A stretch of 64,000 nt of DNA from Aplidium turbinatum. Its lineage: Eukaryota > Chordata > Ascidiacea > Aplousobranchia > Polyclinidae. Numbering within the stretch: the stretch's first letter is position 1; every line of letters begins with the position of its first letter. The position numbers were made by a program, and so were the translations under genes. Shown here piece after piece: positions 1 to 14,500 of the stretch. The notes under the pieces are model-generated. The model had not been told where the DNA came from and did not search any database. It saw nothing but the letters and a program-made list of their open reading frames with translations. The stretch spans positions 10,286,372 to 10,350,371 of the forward strand of contig OU964930.1 of the NCBI GenBank assembly GCA_918807975.1, in the 5' to 3' direction.

Positions 1-140
1 CGTTTGAAATTTAGTTTACAGAACCCTGGCATGTCTAGACTCGAAAGCTCTCGTAGTTACATTTATATTTTTTTATGTAATATTATTTTCAACCAATCTG
101 TTGAGAAATACTTTATGAAGTGTTTAATTTTCTTTGTCAG

Positions 141-2227
141 GCAAAAGCATGCTTACATTGCAACGCAAGGGCCCCTTCCTGAGAGCACGGATGACTTCTG
201 GAGGATGCTGTGGGAGCACAACTCAACGATTGTAGTGATGTTGACCAAATTGAGAGAGAACGGACGCGTGAGTAGCATGACTGCAATCAGCTGATTTGAA
301 TCTTGCCGTATGATTGGTTAATAAACCTCATCTGCTGCGGCGACCTGCAAATTACAAACACGCTTACAGGATTAATCGATCTTTGCATTTCTTCATCCAT
401 TATAATTTATATTTATATCTTGCTTGTTTGTTAAAGTGTTAATATTTTCTCTTTATTTATTTAAAATTGTCATGTTTGTACAATAGGATAAATGTCATCA
501 GTACTGGCCAACTGAACGGTCAGCACGCTACCAGTACTTCGTCGTGGACCCTATGTCAGAGTACAGCATGCAACAATACGTCCTGAGAGAATTTAAGGTA
601 TGTCTGTCTGACTGTAGCGCGTTTTGTTTGGGTGAACAAAGTGAACATATATTTTGATTAAAAGTTTGGTTTAGGTCAAATACTTCTATCACGCTTTGTT
701 ACTAAACGCTAGAGATACTTGTAGAAAAAAAAACACTTTAAAATTGACAAAGCGTACCTATCTATTTATCTTCTTTGTTGATCTACCGCAACAGGTGACA
801 GACGCAAGAGACGGGCAATCGCGGACCGTGCGCCAATTTCAATTCACAGACTGGCCCGAGCAAGGGGTGCCGAGGTCAGGGGAGGGTTTCATCGATTTCA
901 TCGGCCAAGTTCACAAAACAAAAGAGCAGTTCGGCCAAGAGGGGCCGATCACGATCCACTGCAGCGCTGGTGTGGGCAGAACCGGTGTTTTTGTGACACT
1001 GAGCATTGCATTGGAACGGATGAGATTTGAAAATGTTGTCGATATGTTTCAAGTATGTAACCTTCTTTTGTAATAAAAAAGCATATTTTTTTAGTAGTCA
1101 TATTTATATTTTATGTATTTTTATATTTTATCATCTTATATTTTCTTGTGTTGTCATTCCGGCCTTCCTCAATTTTGCTTTATCACGTCTAAATTTAAGC
1201 ACAGTGGTTAAAGATTTAAATTCACTGATCGAGAAGGTAACGAGCTCCATTTCCATGTTTATCGTGAAGCATGTCTCAAATGTGTTACCATGGCCTACTA
1301 GAACACGCCGAAGATGTTGCAATTTGGGAAAAATTTTTAAGAGTCTTAATTGTTACAATCACAGCCATGACAAACCTGCCATCTTCCCATTTCTAAATGT
1401 ATGTAAAAACAACGGTATTTGCCCCTGGACATCTATTTGACTTGTTTAATTGGACATTACAGTAGGTGTGTACATTCACTATATTACGCAATACTAATGT
1501 AAGATGTAAAGCTTTCCAACTGCATCCTGGAGGCGGTCTCATCATTTGATATATCACTTTTGGTGCAATTGCATGTTCAATTTGAAATATCAAGGATTTT
1601 GTGGATTCTACGTTATAAACTGTTCATCTGATATGCAAGTTTGGATTTTGGTTTGTTGTTTTTTTTGCCAAGCTTAAATTTGCATGTAAAATATGGCTAT
1701 TGGTGAAAGATCCTGCAATGCAAGATTGCATGATGAAACTACCTCCAGGATTCAGTTGGAATGTCTTACATATTTTACATTATTATTGCATAAATTTTGC
1801 TCAACGTGCATACCTAATCTCCGGCTAACACATTAGAAATATATCCAGGTGCACATATTGCTTATTTTACATACTTCTGGGAATGGGAAAATAGCAGGCT
1901 TGTCATGGCTATGATTGTAACAATTAAAATTTTTAGAAATTTCCCAAATAACAACATATTTGGCCGTATTTTAGTCGGCCGTGGTGTTGCCTGCTCTGAA
2001 CGACTGTCTAACCAACAACCTGATGAGCGTCTTTTAGACGCTCTCCAATTCTCACCCTTTACAAAAAAAAATTCTCGATGAAATGTATTCAAAATATATA
2101 TTTTCAGACTGTCAAGACACTTCGTACTCAAAGGCCCGCGATGGTTCAAACTGAAGACCAATACCAATTTTGTTATCGAGCCGCTCTGGAGTACCTTGGT
2201 TCGTTTGATCACTACACCACCGGATGA
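141..2227 (+). CDS. PTPRF: LAR-type receptor tyrosine phosphatase, C-terminal exons (second phosphatase domain)
   Basis: Four exons are visible: 141-267, 487-597, 795-1052 and 2108-2227 (stop TGA 2225-2227). All have GT-AG borders and matching phases. They encode the last 204 residues of a type IIa receptor phosphatase, a cell-surface protein for adhesion and axon guidance. Landmarks in order are [78 protein letters not shown] and the terminal YLGSFDHY. The wording matches the membrane-distal D2 domain of vertebrate LAR/PTPRD/PTPRS rather than D1. The WPD loop reads WPE, as in known D2 domains, which are largely inactive although the Cys of [10 protein letters not shown] is kept. Upstream exons (ectodomain, D1) lie outside the window. 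An invertebrate would be expected to have one ancestral gene, so the symbol stands for the group. Confidence 0.95.
1285..1990. repeat. Long palindromic (foldback) element in the last LAR intron
   Basis: The two halves are inverted copies of each other, with a centre near 1635. For example, the stretch around 1350-1402 (AATTGTTACAATCA, GCCATGACAA) recurs inverted at about 1865-1925. The stretch around 1515-1550 (CCAACTGCATCCTGGAGG) recurs inverted at 1733-1765. Arms are roughly 300 bp and diverged, so it looks like an old foldback MITE. No protein-coding content was seen. Confidence 0.7.
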
Positions 2228-3793
2228 CACCGCTTAAAACACCGCCAAATAAGACTTTATTTTCCGAGCGTTTTTGAAACGCAAGAAAAGCGGTCTTTTT
2301 TTCAACCAAGGGCTTTGAAAGATAGGTGAAAGTACAGATTTTACGATACGTCTGAAACTTGCCCTGTGCATGTCAAACAGGCTACTGTTTTTTATTCAAC
2401 ATGTTATCATACCGTTAGTTTTGAGGCTAAAGCTAAATGGTACGCTATGCGTTGATTCTCTGCAATGCAACGAAGGAAAATTATTTTGACGAAAGCATTG
2501 TAATGACGATGTTACGATAGAATGCCTATGTACAAAAGACATACTGTACAATGGCAGTCAAAACGTGTTGTCCGAGCAAAAAGCATTAACAATGTACACT
2601 TGCAAAATGAATAACACATAGTACAATTACTAGTACGTGAAATCATGCTTTTGTTGATCTTTCTAGTTTGATTTATTTATTTTTCGTATTGTCATGTATT
2701 CTGTGTATATTTGCATCGTTGCAAACGACACATTTGAGTGAATCTACTCGACTGTCAACTCATGGGTACTTGTGGATTGCCTGAGTAGTTTCTGTTTTAT
2801 ACAATTGTACTTTTTGTATTTTTTCATTTAAGCCTACCAAAAACGCGTTGTTTTTGGACTAACTTTTTTAATTGTTACTTTTTAGAGTGGTGATATACGT
2901 ACTTTTGTGCCATGGCGACCAACATGGTCAGTTATTGCGTGTCTAAGTTTCAATCTTTATGATTAGGGTCGTTTTGTGAGCTTCAGAAATTTATTTTCAA
3001 ATACCTATTTGTAGTTGCACAGCTGGCAAATCTGCAATTTAAGTGAGCGTCTGTAGACGTTGAATACTTGCAGACGAACGTGTTTGTGAGAAATATTACA
3101 CAAACTTGTCAAGAGTTATTTGTGTTAAGCTTTCAATAGGCCTCATCCAGATGACCCTGCAGAAGTTACGGAATGACTTGTCGAGTTGTCTTGACAAATC
3201 AGAGTAAACAAATGCTGGATATTTCTATATTGTCCATCATTCATTGCAAACAGGAATCAAGTGCAAGTGCTCTGGTGACAGAACTTGATTGTGTTGGATT
3301 ACTGCATGGTTCGCTTTGTAAGACGTAGAAATGGTATAAATTTTGGAGTGCGCCCTTATATATGAAGAATGTTGCTTGTACCCATATTTCTATTACACCA
3401 CCAACACCATGGCGTAGTTGAGATTTTTGTACAGTGTTTGTTGTTTATTTTTGACTTTTAAGCCACTTTTACTGATGCTTAAACCTCTGAACTGTGTGTG
3501 TGGACTTTAACGAAACCCTACGTTGAATCAGTGCAAAACAAAACAACAAATCGAATATTTCGGTTATTTTGACCTGTGCAGTCCTTACCAAAACATTGCG
3601 CCATAAGCTACTAAGAGTGCGACAATTAACTTGTTTGCTGCATCTTTCTCACTGTGTAAAAAACACGTGTTCAAAGTTTTTGACGTTTACGACTGGCATG
3701 TCATCCGTCGTAAAGCCATTTAGCAAGCTGCACATCATCAGTATCAATACATTGAGGCACACGATTGTCTGCATTGCCTTGTGATTAAATAAA
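2228..3793 (+). other. LAR gene 3' untranslated region with poly(A) signal
   Basis: The 1.56 kb after the LAR stop codon has no coding exon that I can recognise. It ends at a canonical AATAAA at 3788-3793. A short perfect hairpin with an 8-bp stem (GAGCGTCT/AGACGCTC) lies just upstream in the last intron at about 2024-2042. The 3' end is inferred from the signal only. Confidence 0.5.
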
Positions 3794-3810
3794 ATAGTTA
3801 GCGGTTAGAT

Positions 3811-5533
3811 TTAGTCGGTTTGCGCGAACCGGTTTTTATGCCAGATCAAAGCATCGTTTTGTTGCAGGTTATGGGAGGCAGTTTTTTTATGCATTTTCTA
3901 TATTATTATATATCATCGCGGGTTAATACGTATATTGCAGTGCGACATTGTTTTGAAAAATTGTTTAGACGACTATTATTTAGTTGGTCAGTTGCACATG
4001 AGATAAATCTTATTTGACGAGACGAATCTCATCTGTGTCAATACTTTTGCCTTAGCAATGCACTCTGGCCAAACGTTTTAAAATCCATTTCGCATTGTAT
4101 TTTACCTTTAAAAATAAGGTTATTATAATTTATTTGATTACAAAAGAAATCCATACATAATACATACAGCCTATTTTATAATTCAATAATAAGGCTCTGG
4201 TCATGAGCTTAGGCTATATTTTAATACCTACTTTAATTTTTTCTGATTTGAAATTATTATTTTGAATTGGATTTATAAAAAAGCCAAATTTCAGTTTTCA
4301 GCTGGTTGAAGTGAACTTAATACACTTGTATAACAACCTTGATTAGGCTTTATTAAAATAAAAAGCAACTACATCTGCAAATGAAAAGAATACATAAATA
4401 ACTCCTTCCTACAGTACACAATGCTGCAACAACAGAACTGAACGAATGAATTGTTGAAGAAAGCGTAGAACCAAAGCGTGTAGAAAACAAGGCAATAATT
4501 AACGGAGTAGAATGCTTGAGGAACAGAGCGCCGTGCTCAGAAACACACGACACTGGTTTAAGGTAGGCTACCAGTATCTCTCGAGACAACCTTGACTCCA
4601 CGCAAGATTCTGTCCTTCAAACAATGATGAGGCCTTTTTGAAGTTTTTGCATTCGGGACGATCAACGTTAAATATTTGTATATAAATTTAAAAGGAATGT
4701 TTTTTGAAGTTTAAACAAAAGCGTTGAAATTATCACCTTCACTGAATATATGAATGCGTTGTACAGCCCAGGTGGCCCTTAAGTTCAGTGAAATTGTTAG
4801 TTGCCATACGGTAGTTTTGGTTAAAATTAGAGTTGATTCCCAAACATGTCTCAACAATAAAGACGCACTTTCGCGGCATTGAGCAAATTATGGTTTATGT
4901 CACCTTTTTTCTGTGATTTGATGTTTTTATTCAAAGTTTACAAAAAATACGTGATGAGTTGTTCCCCACAAGGAACACTGTGTGAGTTTTTGTATCAGAA
5001 TGTGTCACTCAAACCAAATGCAACTTTCTATGAGTTGCTGTAAAGAAAACAGAAATTATTTTGAATTTTTTTACATGTTAAAGTTCACTTGAGTTTGAAA
5101 ATGTTAAGAAGGTCAGGTGAAAAGAAGCCTATCAACTTTTCATCAGCTAACGTCAATTCACTTTCTCATAGCAATAAGAAGCGTGTGCGGTAGGTATGTT
5201 ACAGTAGGCCAACGCAATTTCTTCCACATGTTTTTTTGAAAAAGTAAGTAAAGAACATATAAAACTTGAGATGCTACGCTGAATATGGAAAAGTTTGGAT
5301 GTTTATTGACTGAGTAACCAACTCACCATGTTACCAACTTTACAGAAAGACAACGTAACATTTACCATTTTCATTCATCTTTGTTTTGCTTGTCTCGAAT
5401 CAGTTGTTTTAGTTAAAATAACTGTTGACAAGAGAGGTTGCAGTTGTAACAGCAATTTAACCCTCTTCGTTTGCAGATATCGAATCTGCAATAGAATAGA
5501 TTACAATAGCCAGGCTGAAATCAAAGTATAGGC
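3811..5533. other. Intergenic region between LAR and UNC93A
   Basis: No exon, transposon end or RNA gene was recognised here. It must contain the promoter and 5' leader of the UNC93A-like gene, since that coding region starts at 5534, but I cannot point to a core element. Confidence 0.4.
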
Positions 5534-8500
5534 ATGAAGAGACAGCTATCTTTGAATCCAACCACACGAGAAGTGAAAATATTTTTTGTAATCCATCTCA
5601 TTGGAATTTCCTTGGTCAGTTGCGGACGTTTCACTCTTTTGAGCTTCCAAACAAGTTTTTATGTTAAAGATGGCCTAGGTATGTACTTTCTCTAATTTGT
5701 TCCTTACAAGCCGAATAGACATAAAGTAGACTATTACTCGATTGTCATCTTGTTCTGAAGATGACTTTAATAGCTTTTTTTACATTAAGCGAATGTTTCA
5801 AACCTCAAAAGCATTAATAGTAGCCTAAAGCAGGCTTTCGAGCCTAATTGGATCAAACAATCCCAGTAAGACATTAAGTTACTTCAGGGAAAAAAAATCA
5901 TGGAATGGTAGTTTCCACCTGAACATAAAACTCTGGAATAAATGCAAAGGCAATGTAGCAGAACAAGACTCCAAAGGATACGACGTGTTTTTTACGGTTC
6001 CCGGAGACTCGGGATCTATAAAATTTTCTGGGGCCAGGGTTTATAGATACTCCGAACGCTCGTATCAAAGTAACAGCCTACTGTACCTCAAACTATGCAG
6101 TAGCCTATCCATGCTGAAGATAGCCTAACTGGTGTAAGTTTTTTAATCGCAGGAGCAGTTGGACTGACTGTTTTGTTTAGCCTTACATTGGTGAGTGCCT
6201 TAGTCGGTCCTACACTTCTCAAGATGTGCAGTTTAAAAGTTGGTTTAATATTCTTCGATTTTTCGGCTTTGATATATTGTGCTGCAAACTTCTACCCAGG
6301 TCAGTTAAATATATTTTTATTAAAAACACTCTGCAATGCAAAATGGGTTTCACAAACTGGCATTTTTAATGGTTTTGTGCAATGTACATAAGACGTAAGG
6401 AGTAGGTTAGGTTTGGTTGGTTTGGTTTGGTTTTTGAATCTTTATCCTTGGACTGACAAAGCCTTGATAGGTTATTCCTGGTAGTTTCGCACACTTGTAG
6501 AGGCTCTTGACGCAGGGCCGGTTACCGAGATTGGCAGAATGAAGTTTTCCGATTGTTGAAGTGTTGTTGCCGGGGAATTATTCCATTCACTAAGTGGTGC
6601 TGAATGGAGAGCAGTCCGGAAAGTGCGTTGCTCAAGCGCACACTCCGAGAGTCGAACCAGCGCCGCGTGATCTTGAAGCGGGCCCGTAACTACTGAGCTA
6701 ACTGGGCGGACATCATTATACTAAAAAGCTTGTGAATTGATACGAATTAAAGTTCCTTTTATTTGTTAAATACTAACAACAAAATATCACGTGTTAAAAA
6801 AGGTGTCAAACAAAATGTGACCTACAGATTTTATCAGTAAAATATGCTTGTCTCGTTTAAACAAGATTAGCAACTTGTCTTGCATATATTTAAATCTACT
6901 CTATTTGAATTTTGATTTGGATTCTATTTGAATAAGCACCATCTGATGATCACTTTTTAGATTGAAACAGGCAAACAGGCTGTAGAGGTTTTAGAAAGTA
7001 ATAACTATATTTGATTTAAATCTACTCTACAGTTAAGGGGAGGAGGTTAATTTTAATTTTAACTTTAGCCCTGATTTTAGGATACGACAGGACATTATAA
7101 GACGTTGGTCACAGTGGAAAACCATAATATCTTCGTGGGAAAGTTGTAACATAAAATTCCCGAATCCTTTCGTCTGTATGCGATGACACTGAAAAAATAC
7201 TCTTCTGAAAACGTCATTTCACGAATTGTATTTCAAGAAAAAATAGCCACAGGCTGTCGAAAAGGGGCGCAACACCGTACGCACTAAAACTTGTCACCAC
7301 AATACAGATTACTGAGATAAAAGACGGAAATTTCGTCTAGTTGGTAAGCACAAGCAAAACAGTTTTAATATTCGACCAACCTTTCCAGCGAAAATTCTAA
7401 AATGACAAAACTCGTTGAGATATTTCAAAGCCACATGACTTGCAACTGTGACGTAATAGTCGATAGGCATTGTGAAGCAATTCCACAGGTGTTAAAAAGG
7501 ACTGTGCAATGTTTTACAGGTGTTACGAAGAGATGATGCAATCTCTGCTCATTTTTTTAGCAATATTCCATGACGTAAGACGCCAGGTTAAGTAGACCTC
7601 AACGGTTTTATGTAATGTTTGATTTGGGGAACGATTGTCCGTAACAGACGTCAAGAAAAAAACTTTTGAAATTTCCCTCCAAACCCACCCTCCTTCCCTG
7701 AAAATTACTTTGAGCTGGCTAAATTACCAAATAAAGTAAATATAGGCCTAACCATATCCACTTAAAATCCATTTCAAAACTTTCACAGGCTTTTTGCTCT
7801 TTCTTAAAGTGCATGAATATTTTGTAGGCTTATATTTTTGTCCGAATACGCTACATGTAAAAATCTACTTCCGATCAAAGTCCCTAACGGTAACATGTAC
7901 CTGTATATAGGCCTAGCTTAAACAGCCTTTTCTTCCACGATAGAAACAACCTACTTTTGGACCCTAAATAATTTGTCGACTCTAATTTTTCGAAATAACA
8001 TAACCTAATACTTTTGGACCCTTAAATAATTCTAAAACCAGGGCTAAAGTTGAATTTGAAAAAAAAAAAACGATTTGCCCCCCTCCCACCTTATTACAGT
8101 AGGCTATATCATGATAGATTGATTAAATAAAAACATGCGTTTTTATGTAGCGCTGTATCCATTACGGATTTTTAATTGCTCTCAGCGCTTTACAAAGACA
8201 AAGCAGAAAGAGGGAATAAATGAAGGAATCTTTATCTTCAACATAAGAAAGAAGCTTATGTTTGACGATTTTGTATAAGCTTGTATAGCTTTGAAAAATG
8301 ACGCAGGATTGACAGAGTGAAGTTTCTGCTTGCTGTTAAAGTGTTGTCTGTAAAATATTTCATGCAGCGTGTGCCGTTACATGGAGAACTATTCTTGGAA
8401 GGCGTTGCTCAAGCGCACACCCCTAGAGTTGAACCAATGATGTTTGATCTTATCGCTTGTTTGTTCACAAAATCGAACGCATTCAATTGAGCCATTGGCA

Positions 8501-11500
8501 ATGTAGTACATCAGCAGGCTACCTCTAAATTGATTATTCACAGAGTTCTACACCATAATACCAGCATCCGTAGTCAGTGGGATTGGAAATGCTGTGTTTT
8601 GGATTTGTACCGGGTCATTTAATGTTTACTTTGCAAAACTCTTGAAAAACTGTGGAAGCAAAAGTCTTGAGTCATACAACAACAAATGCGGTGGATACTT
8701 ATTTTCTGCCATCACTGCAGCTCAGGTGAAGGAATTTTAAAATTCTTTGCAAAGTTCTCAAACCGAATCGGATTAAAGTTTCACATTAGTTTTTGCAATT
8801 GTGGATACGTTTCTTCTGATTTTGGAATATTAATAGAGGCAGCATTAGGCTAATGTGTGTTGAATTATATCATGACCACATAACCACTGCTTGGTTTAAC
8901 GCAAAAATAATAGCCTATTTTTGCAACCGTGGGGAAATTTTCTGTATTCAATAAGTTTGGTTGGTTTGGTTCTTGAAACTTTATTCTCGGACTGACAAAG
9001 CCTTGATTGGTTATTCTTGGTAGTTTCGCATACTTATAGACAGGCCCGGATTTAGGGGGGGGGGGCAGAGGGTGCAGGTGCCAGGCCCCCCCTTTTGAAG
9101 GGCCCCCCAACGTGGAAAAAATGTGATTTTGTGTTGTTTTTTTTATTCAGCCTTTGAAGTTTAAGCAAAATGCTGTGCAGTGCTGGATTAATGCTACTGT
9201 AGACCTAGAGGTGGTTTTTGCGCCGTAGGCGCGAAAATTTTTTGTGCTGGGGGCCTCCCGATCTAAAAGTGCTCCGGGCCCCCCATCAGCTAAATCTGGC
9301 CCTGCTTATAGAGGTTCTTGACGCAGGGTCGGTTACCGAGATTGGCAGAGTGAAGTTTTCCTATTGTTGGTGTTGTTGCCGGGAAATTATTCCATTCACT
9401 AGGTGCCGCTGAATGGAGAGCAGTCCTGAAATGCGTTGGTCAAGCGCACACCCCGAGAGTCGAAGGCCCGGTTTTTCTGAATTGTATAGACCTGGTTCAA
9501 GCTATCATGAAAAATGCGACTTTTGTGCACTTTCATCCTGATGTGTTTCAGGTTATCGGAAGCCTGATCACTTATTTTGCATTTCGAAGCGATGCTCTGA
9601 TACCTTTGGAAAACCTAACGAACTTTACAACGCCAATCACAAATTTCAGTGAAGCTTATATTCCAGTTACTTCTGTTACAAGGTAAACATGAATATAATG
9701 AAACATGCCTTTGTCATTTTTAGTGTTTGCTTAACCAAAAGCTTATTCATTATTTACATGTCTTAACAGCACTAAGTATTTTTTATTTGAAACCTTTTGC
9801 TGCAGACGTAGCCTATTTTATGACATCAACATTGGCTTTATCAAGCAAGTTTATAGCCAATTGACGTCATTTTGTAGGCTAAAGAACAAAGCGTACAATC
9901 TTGGAGTGCTTTCTATGAATATTTAAATTTCCATGATAATTAATTTGTATTTTGGCTGACTTTATTAAATAAAATCATAGGTTGGGTTTTGAAAAATTAC
10001 ACACATTTGCATTGCAAATTTAATCTGGAAAAAGCCAATTTATCTTGAAGTTTTTCTTGTCTGATTTAGGGCATGTGAAGAAATTATTCAAATCTAAAGT
10101 TTGTGGGCAACCTTCTTTTACACCATCAGCTAGCAAATGTTCTGGGAATTGACTCCTAATGAAAAATATTGAAGTAGCCAAGGCTATAGTTGATATGTGC
10201 TGTCGTTTAGATTTGCAGTAAGTGATGTCTGCGGAGCAAAGGATTGCCAAGACTCAAAAGTTACGGAGCAAAATATTTCCAACTATGTTCCTCCAAACCA
10301 AACAATTCTTTACATTATTTTGTCGATATTTACTGCTTTTAGTCTGCTAGGAATACTCATACACATTTTATTTGTTCCAAGTGGGTTTATATCAGGTAAG
10401 GGTGTTGCATCAACACATGATATGACCTCTTTCAGCACTAGTCCAAGTTTAAATCCGTAATGATTAATCTATTTGGTAGAAATGCCTTGAGCTAGAAAAC
10501 TTTATAATGTTTTGAACTAATTGAGGTGCTGAGTTGTAATTGAGGCCGTGGCTTAATATCTTGATTATTGGATTTAACTAAATCTGATGTTGTTTTAAAA
10601 AAAGACAACTCTAGCCAAATAAGAACAGTCTGCCTTAGTCACTTTGCGTAAATTTATTTCTTAAAATTGTCATCAACTTATTACCGGTCTATTTTGAAAT
10701 ACAGAGGCATTACAAAATGTAACAAAAGTAAACACACAAAAAGGGCAACAAAAGTATCTGACAAAAACTGAGCCTATTTGTTGCTAAAACCGTGTCATCA
10801 CAGATCAAACAAAGAATAAGAACGATCCATGCAAAGAAGCTCACTGCAACGACGTTTTCTCTGACGATACTTCTTCCAAAGTGCATTCAAACGTTGATGC
10901 TAATTCCAATCATAATGTAGGAAGTCACAATTGTTATTCATTTTGTTCTTTACCGAAAACTTTCATCAGAATATAGCTTATATGTTGCTTTGTTTTAAAT
11001 ATTTATAGACCGATCCACTGATGCGTGCTTAAAATTCTCCTATAACAACCCATGCCTGTTGGCAAAATGTGCCTAACTCTTGTGTATTCACGTTTGGAGT
11101 CAATATTTCCAAAATCTTTGAAGTCGGAGTGGAGTTTGGCGTCACAGACGTCGGAGTCGGAGTAGAGCAGGAGTCCAGAAAACCTGATTCCATACACCTC
11201 CAAAGTCCATCTCCAAGAAGGAAATCATTAAGTGGCTCTGCCACGAAAACAGCCTCGTGCTACCGATGGGTATCGAACTGACACCCTTCCGAGCGTTGTG
11301 TCGCTCTCAACTAAGCCACGCAACCGACTGTTATGCCACCAATAGTTAAATACCCACAATTGTATGGCTTCAGGTAAAGCAAATGGAGGAGAGAAAAAAA
11401 GAAACTCCACAAGAAAAAGAAAAACATTTTCAAACCTTTCGAAAGGAGTTCATATTGACCTTACGTCATTTCGTTAAACCTGGCCAACTTTTACTGACTG

Positions 11501-14500
11501 GACTACAATTCCATATTGGACTTGCGAGAAGCTTTTTAGTCAGCGAGATGACGAGAAGCTACGTCTCTTGCGTTCATGGCGTTGCGGAGGTAATCACGTG
11601 AGATTAGTTTAATTGCCTCATACTTTTATGTGGATTTAATTTACTATTAGATTTAGTATAGCCTATTACACTCTTCGTAGACGAAGATCATTTTTTGTAG
11701 CTATATCAGTAAAAAAGATGAATTTACTTGGTTGTCTGTGCAAGGTTGGGCTCATTTTTTTAAAAATGGATTCTTAGGTAGGAAACTGCCCAAATATAAA
11801 TCATTTATCGTTTTAAAACTAGATCTATAGGCCTAGTATGATTAGCACTCAGGTTCATAATTTGAGTAAGATGAGTTTCAACTTGAGCTGGCTAATTGGT
11901 TTAGTGTTTGATTTCGAATCTTTATTCTCGGAATGACAGAGCCTTTGATAGGTTATTTCTGGTAGTTTCGCATACTTGTAGAGGATTGTAAACACAGGGC
12001 CGGTAACCGAGATAGACAGAATGAAGTTTCCGATTGTTGAAATCTTGTTGTCTAAATGCCTTGCTCAAGCGCACAGCACTCCCGGAGCGGAACTATCGTC
12101 AAAATCATCTGTTGAACGGTGGGATAAGTGTAAAACATTTTGTCTTTTTCAATCTTTTCAATTGTGCTTTTTGGGTAGGCTTATTCGAAACGAATTTTGT
12201 TTGGGCGAAAGTCTTGGGCGAAACGAAATTCTTCACACAATAAGTTCTTTTCGGAAAACGAAATGAAGGGAAACCAAAATAATGGAAGTTTTTGCAAATA
12301 ATATTGCTTTGTAAACTCCAATAAATTTAGAGATAGACCCATTGTTAAATCTTCAAGCAACATGAATCAAAGCTGTACATATAAAATTGCCAGGCGCTTT
12401 TTGAGTCTTGAGATTTGCATGCGTTATATTTTGAATGCGTAACGAAACAAACTTGCCGGTACTTGAAATATCTTTTCTGCCAACGGCCACAGTTTAACAA
12501 TAAAAACATTATGGTTTATTTATCGTCACTCTACAACAGCTAAGGTCTTAACGACAGTGTTCATTTTTTAATTTTATATCAGATTTACGATGTCATTACA
12601 TTATTCCCCGACTTATTCTCACTGCCATAAGCGAGAAAGAACACAATTGGTATCGTTTTTAAAGTCTTCGGTTTTACCCAACCTGGAATCGATCTCAGAT
12701 CTACCAGCACCAAAGCCGAAGCGAAACCTCTCGGCCACTGCGGGTCCCAGTTGAAGTACCTTAGCTTGTCAGTTTTTAGTGAATCCCAGATCTCATGTAG
12801 TTTACGGCACTTTTTGCACTGTGTTCAACGTGCAAACTGCACAGGTTTATTGAATTCCAATCAAATGTTTGTCCTGGTCAGGTTGGAATTTGCCTTGCTA
12901 TCTTTAACGCCACAGCATTTATTGCCTCGATGGTCAATGGAAAAGTGTGCGAGAAGTTTGGGAGGTACGAATAGGCTACTTTTACCAATATTAGACGTTA
13001 AGCGCAATGAAATCCATTAGTAGGTTAGCTGTTTGTTTTACTTTAATTGTAGAAATTCTGATGCCCATAAGCCCATACATGTTTGTTTCGATATCTTGGT
13101 GATTTGAACGTGCATTTGTTTGAAGACCTAAGACCTAAGTTGAAGAACTACTCAAGTCCAAAATACGACTTTTGAGATAAAGCAAGTTAAAGTGCTGTCA
13201 AACTTGTTTAATTTTTCATTTCTATGCAATTACTATAGCACATTAATGCTGAAAATTGAATGAGGCTGTTCACCAGGCATTAAATTAAATGATATGAGAT
13301 GTTCTACTGGTGCAAATTAAGCTAAACTATCACAAGATGTATACAGTGACAATCTGCTTTTATTCCGACGTTTCGTCAATCAGACACGACTGACTTCTTC
13401 AGGGGGCTAGACCAGGTAGTGACTACCTGTCTAGCATGGCAAAACACAGGACATATTGCTGAAAACAACTAAACATGCAAAATGAAAATTCAACTTCTGG
13501 ACAAAAACTTATCGCGCGCAAAGTTTGAAATAAGTTAGAAAAAAGGGGGACTTAACCCTTTGCTTTTCAACGTTTTTTTGGAAGTTAACTGCTCAAGGGG
13601 GGGCCGTTTTTGGATCAAATTCAATCAGCTGTTACGTGTTATCCGCTGATGCTATTTGAACAGAAGTTGCACTGGTGTGAAAGCAAATCATTTGTATATA
13701 AGTTTGAAAAGTCATTATTTTAAAATTTTATATGTTAAACTTGATATTTCAATTTTTGCAAAGGTACCCAAAAACGACAATTTTGATTTAACTTGCCGCT
13801 ATTTAATTACCGTGCTAATCCGATTTCATGCAAACTTCTGAATAACAAAGAGCTCGATCGAACGCACGAAGTGTGTGTGCGGTGTGCCGAATCATTGCAT
13901 TGATTAGAATTTACGACTTGCGAGCAAATCTTATTGTAAGCTACTCACTGATTCTAAAATAGTTACAATCAAAGTAACATTGTTACACGAATTTGAAAAA
14001 AAAACAAAACTGCGTTTGTTGTCTTACATTTTTATCCTAAACTAATGCATTCCCAAACTCATGGCTAGCTTCTAGTTTTATGGAACCAAATTTCTCATAA
14101 GTAACACCTTAGCCTGCTTGAATAGCTGTTTACATCTTCGTTTGTGTATTTAGGTCTACAATTGAGTTTGTAGTATGAATATTTTTAGTAGAGAGAAGAC
14201 AGTTGAACAAGTTGTTGAAATTATCTGAAATTTCTAAGTTCAAATTAGGTGCTTTTGAAATTGTGGATTTGTGTCAAGTCGCATCACAAATATCATGCAG
14301 GCCACATCATAAGTCATTTCGCTTACGGGTGTTTATAAACATGACTCATAAATTACATCCACAAAAAATACAGCATTTATATCAACAAAGCTAAGTTCGA
14401 AGCTCACTTTTTATTGAAGATTGTGTCAATCAATTCGAAATAATGCAACAGCGAATTGCCGCCAGCGTCGAAATAATGCAACAGCGAATTGAGGAACGTG

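Noticed and set aside
1027-1440. Open frame of about 137 codons overlapping the LAR exon 3 end
   Set aside because: It overlaps a real exon in another frame and then runs into the foldback repeat; low-complexity translation with no recognisable domain.
6640-6712. tRNA gene candidate on the minus strand
   Set aside because: A and B boxes are present, but the arms do not fold into a full cloverleaf and the same head is joined to a repeated body.
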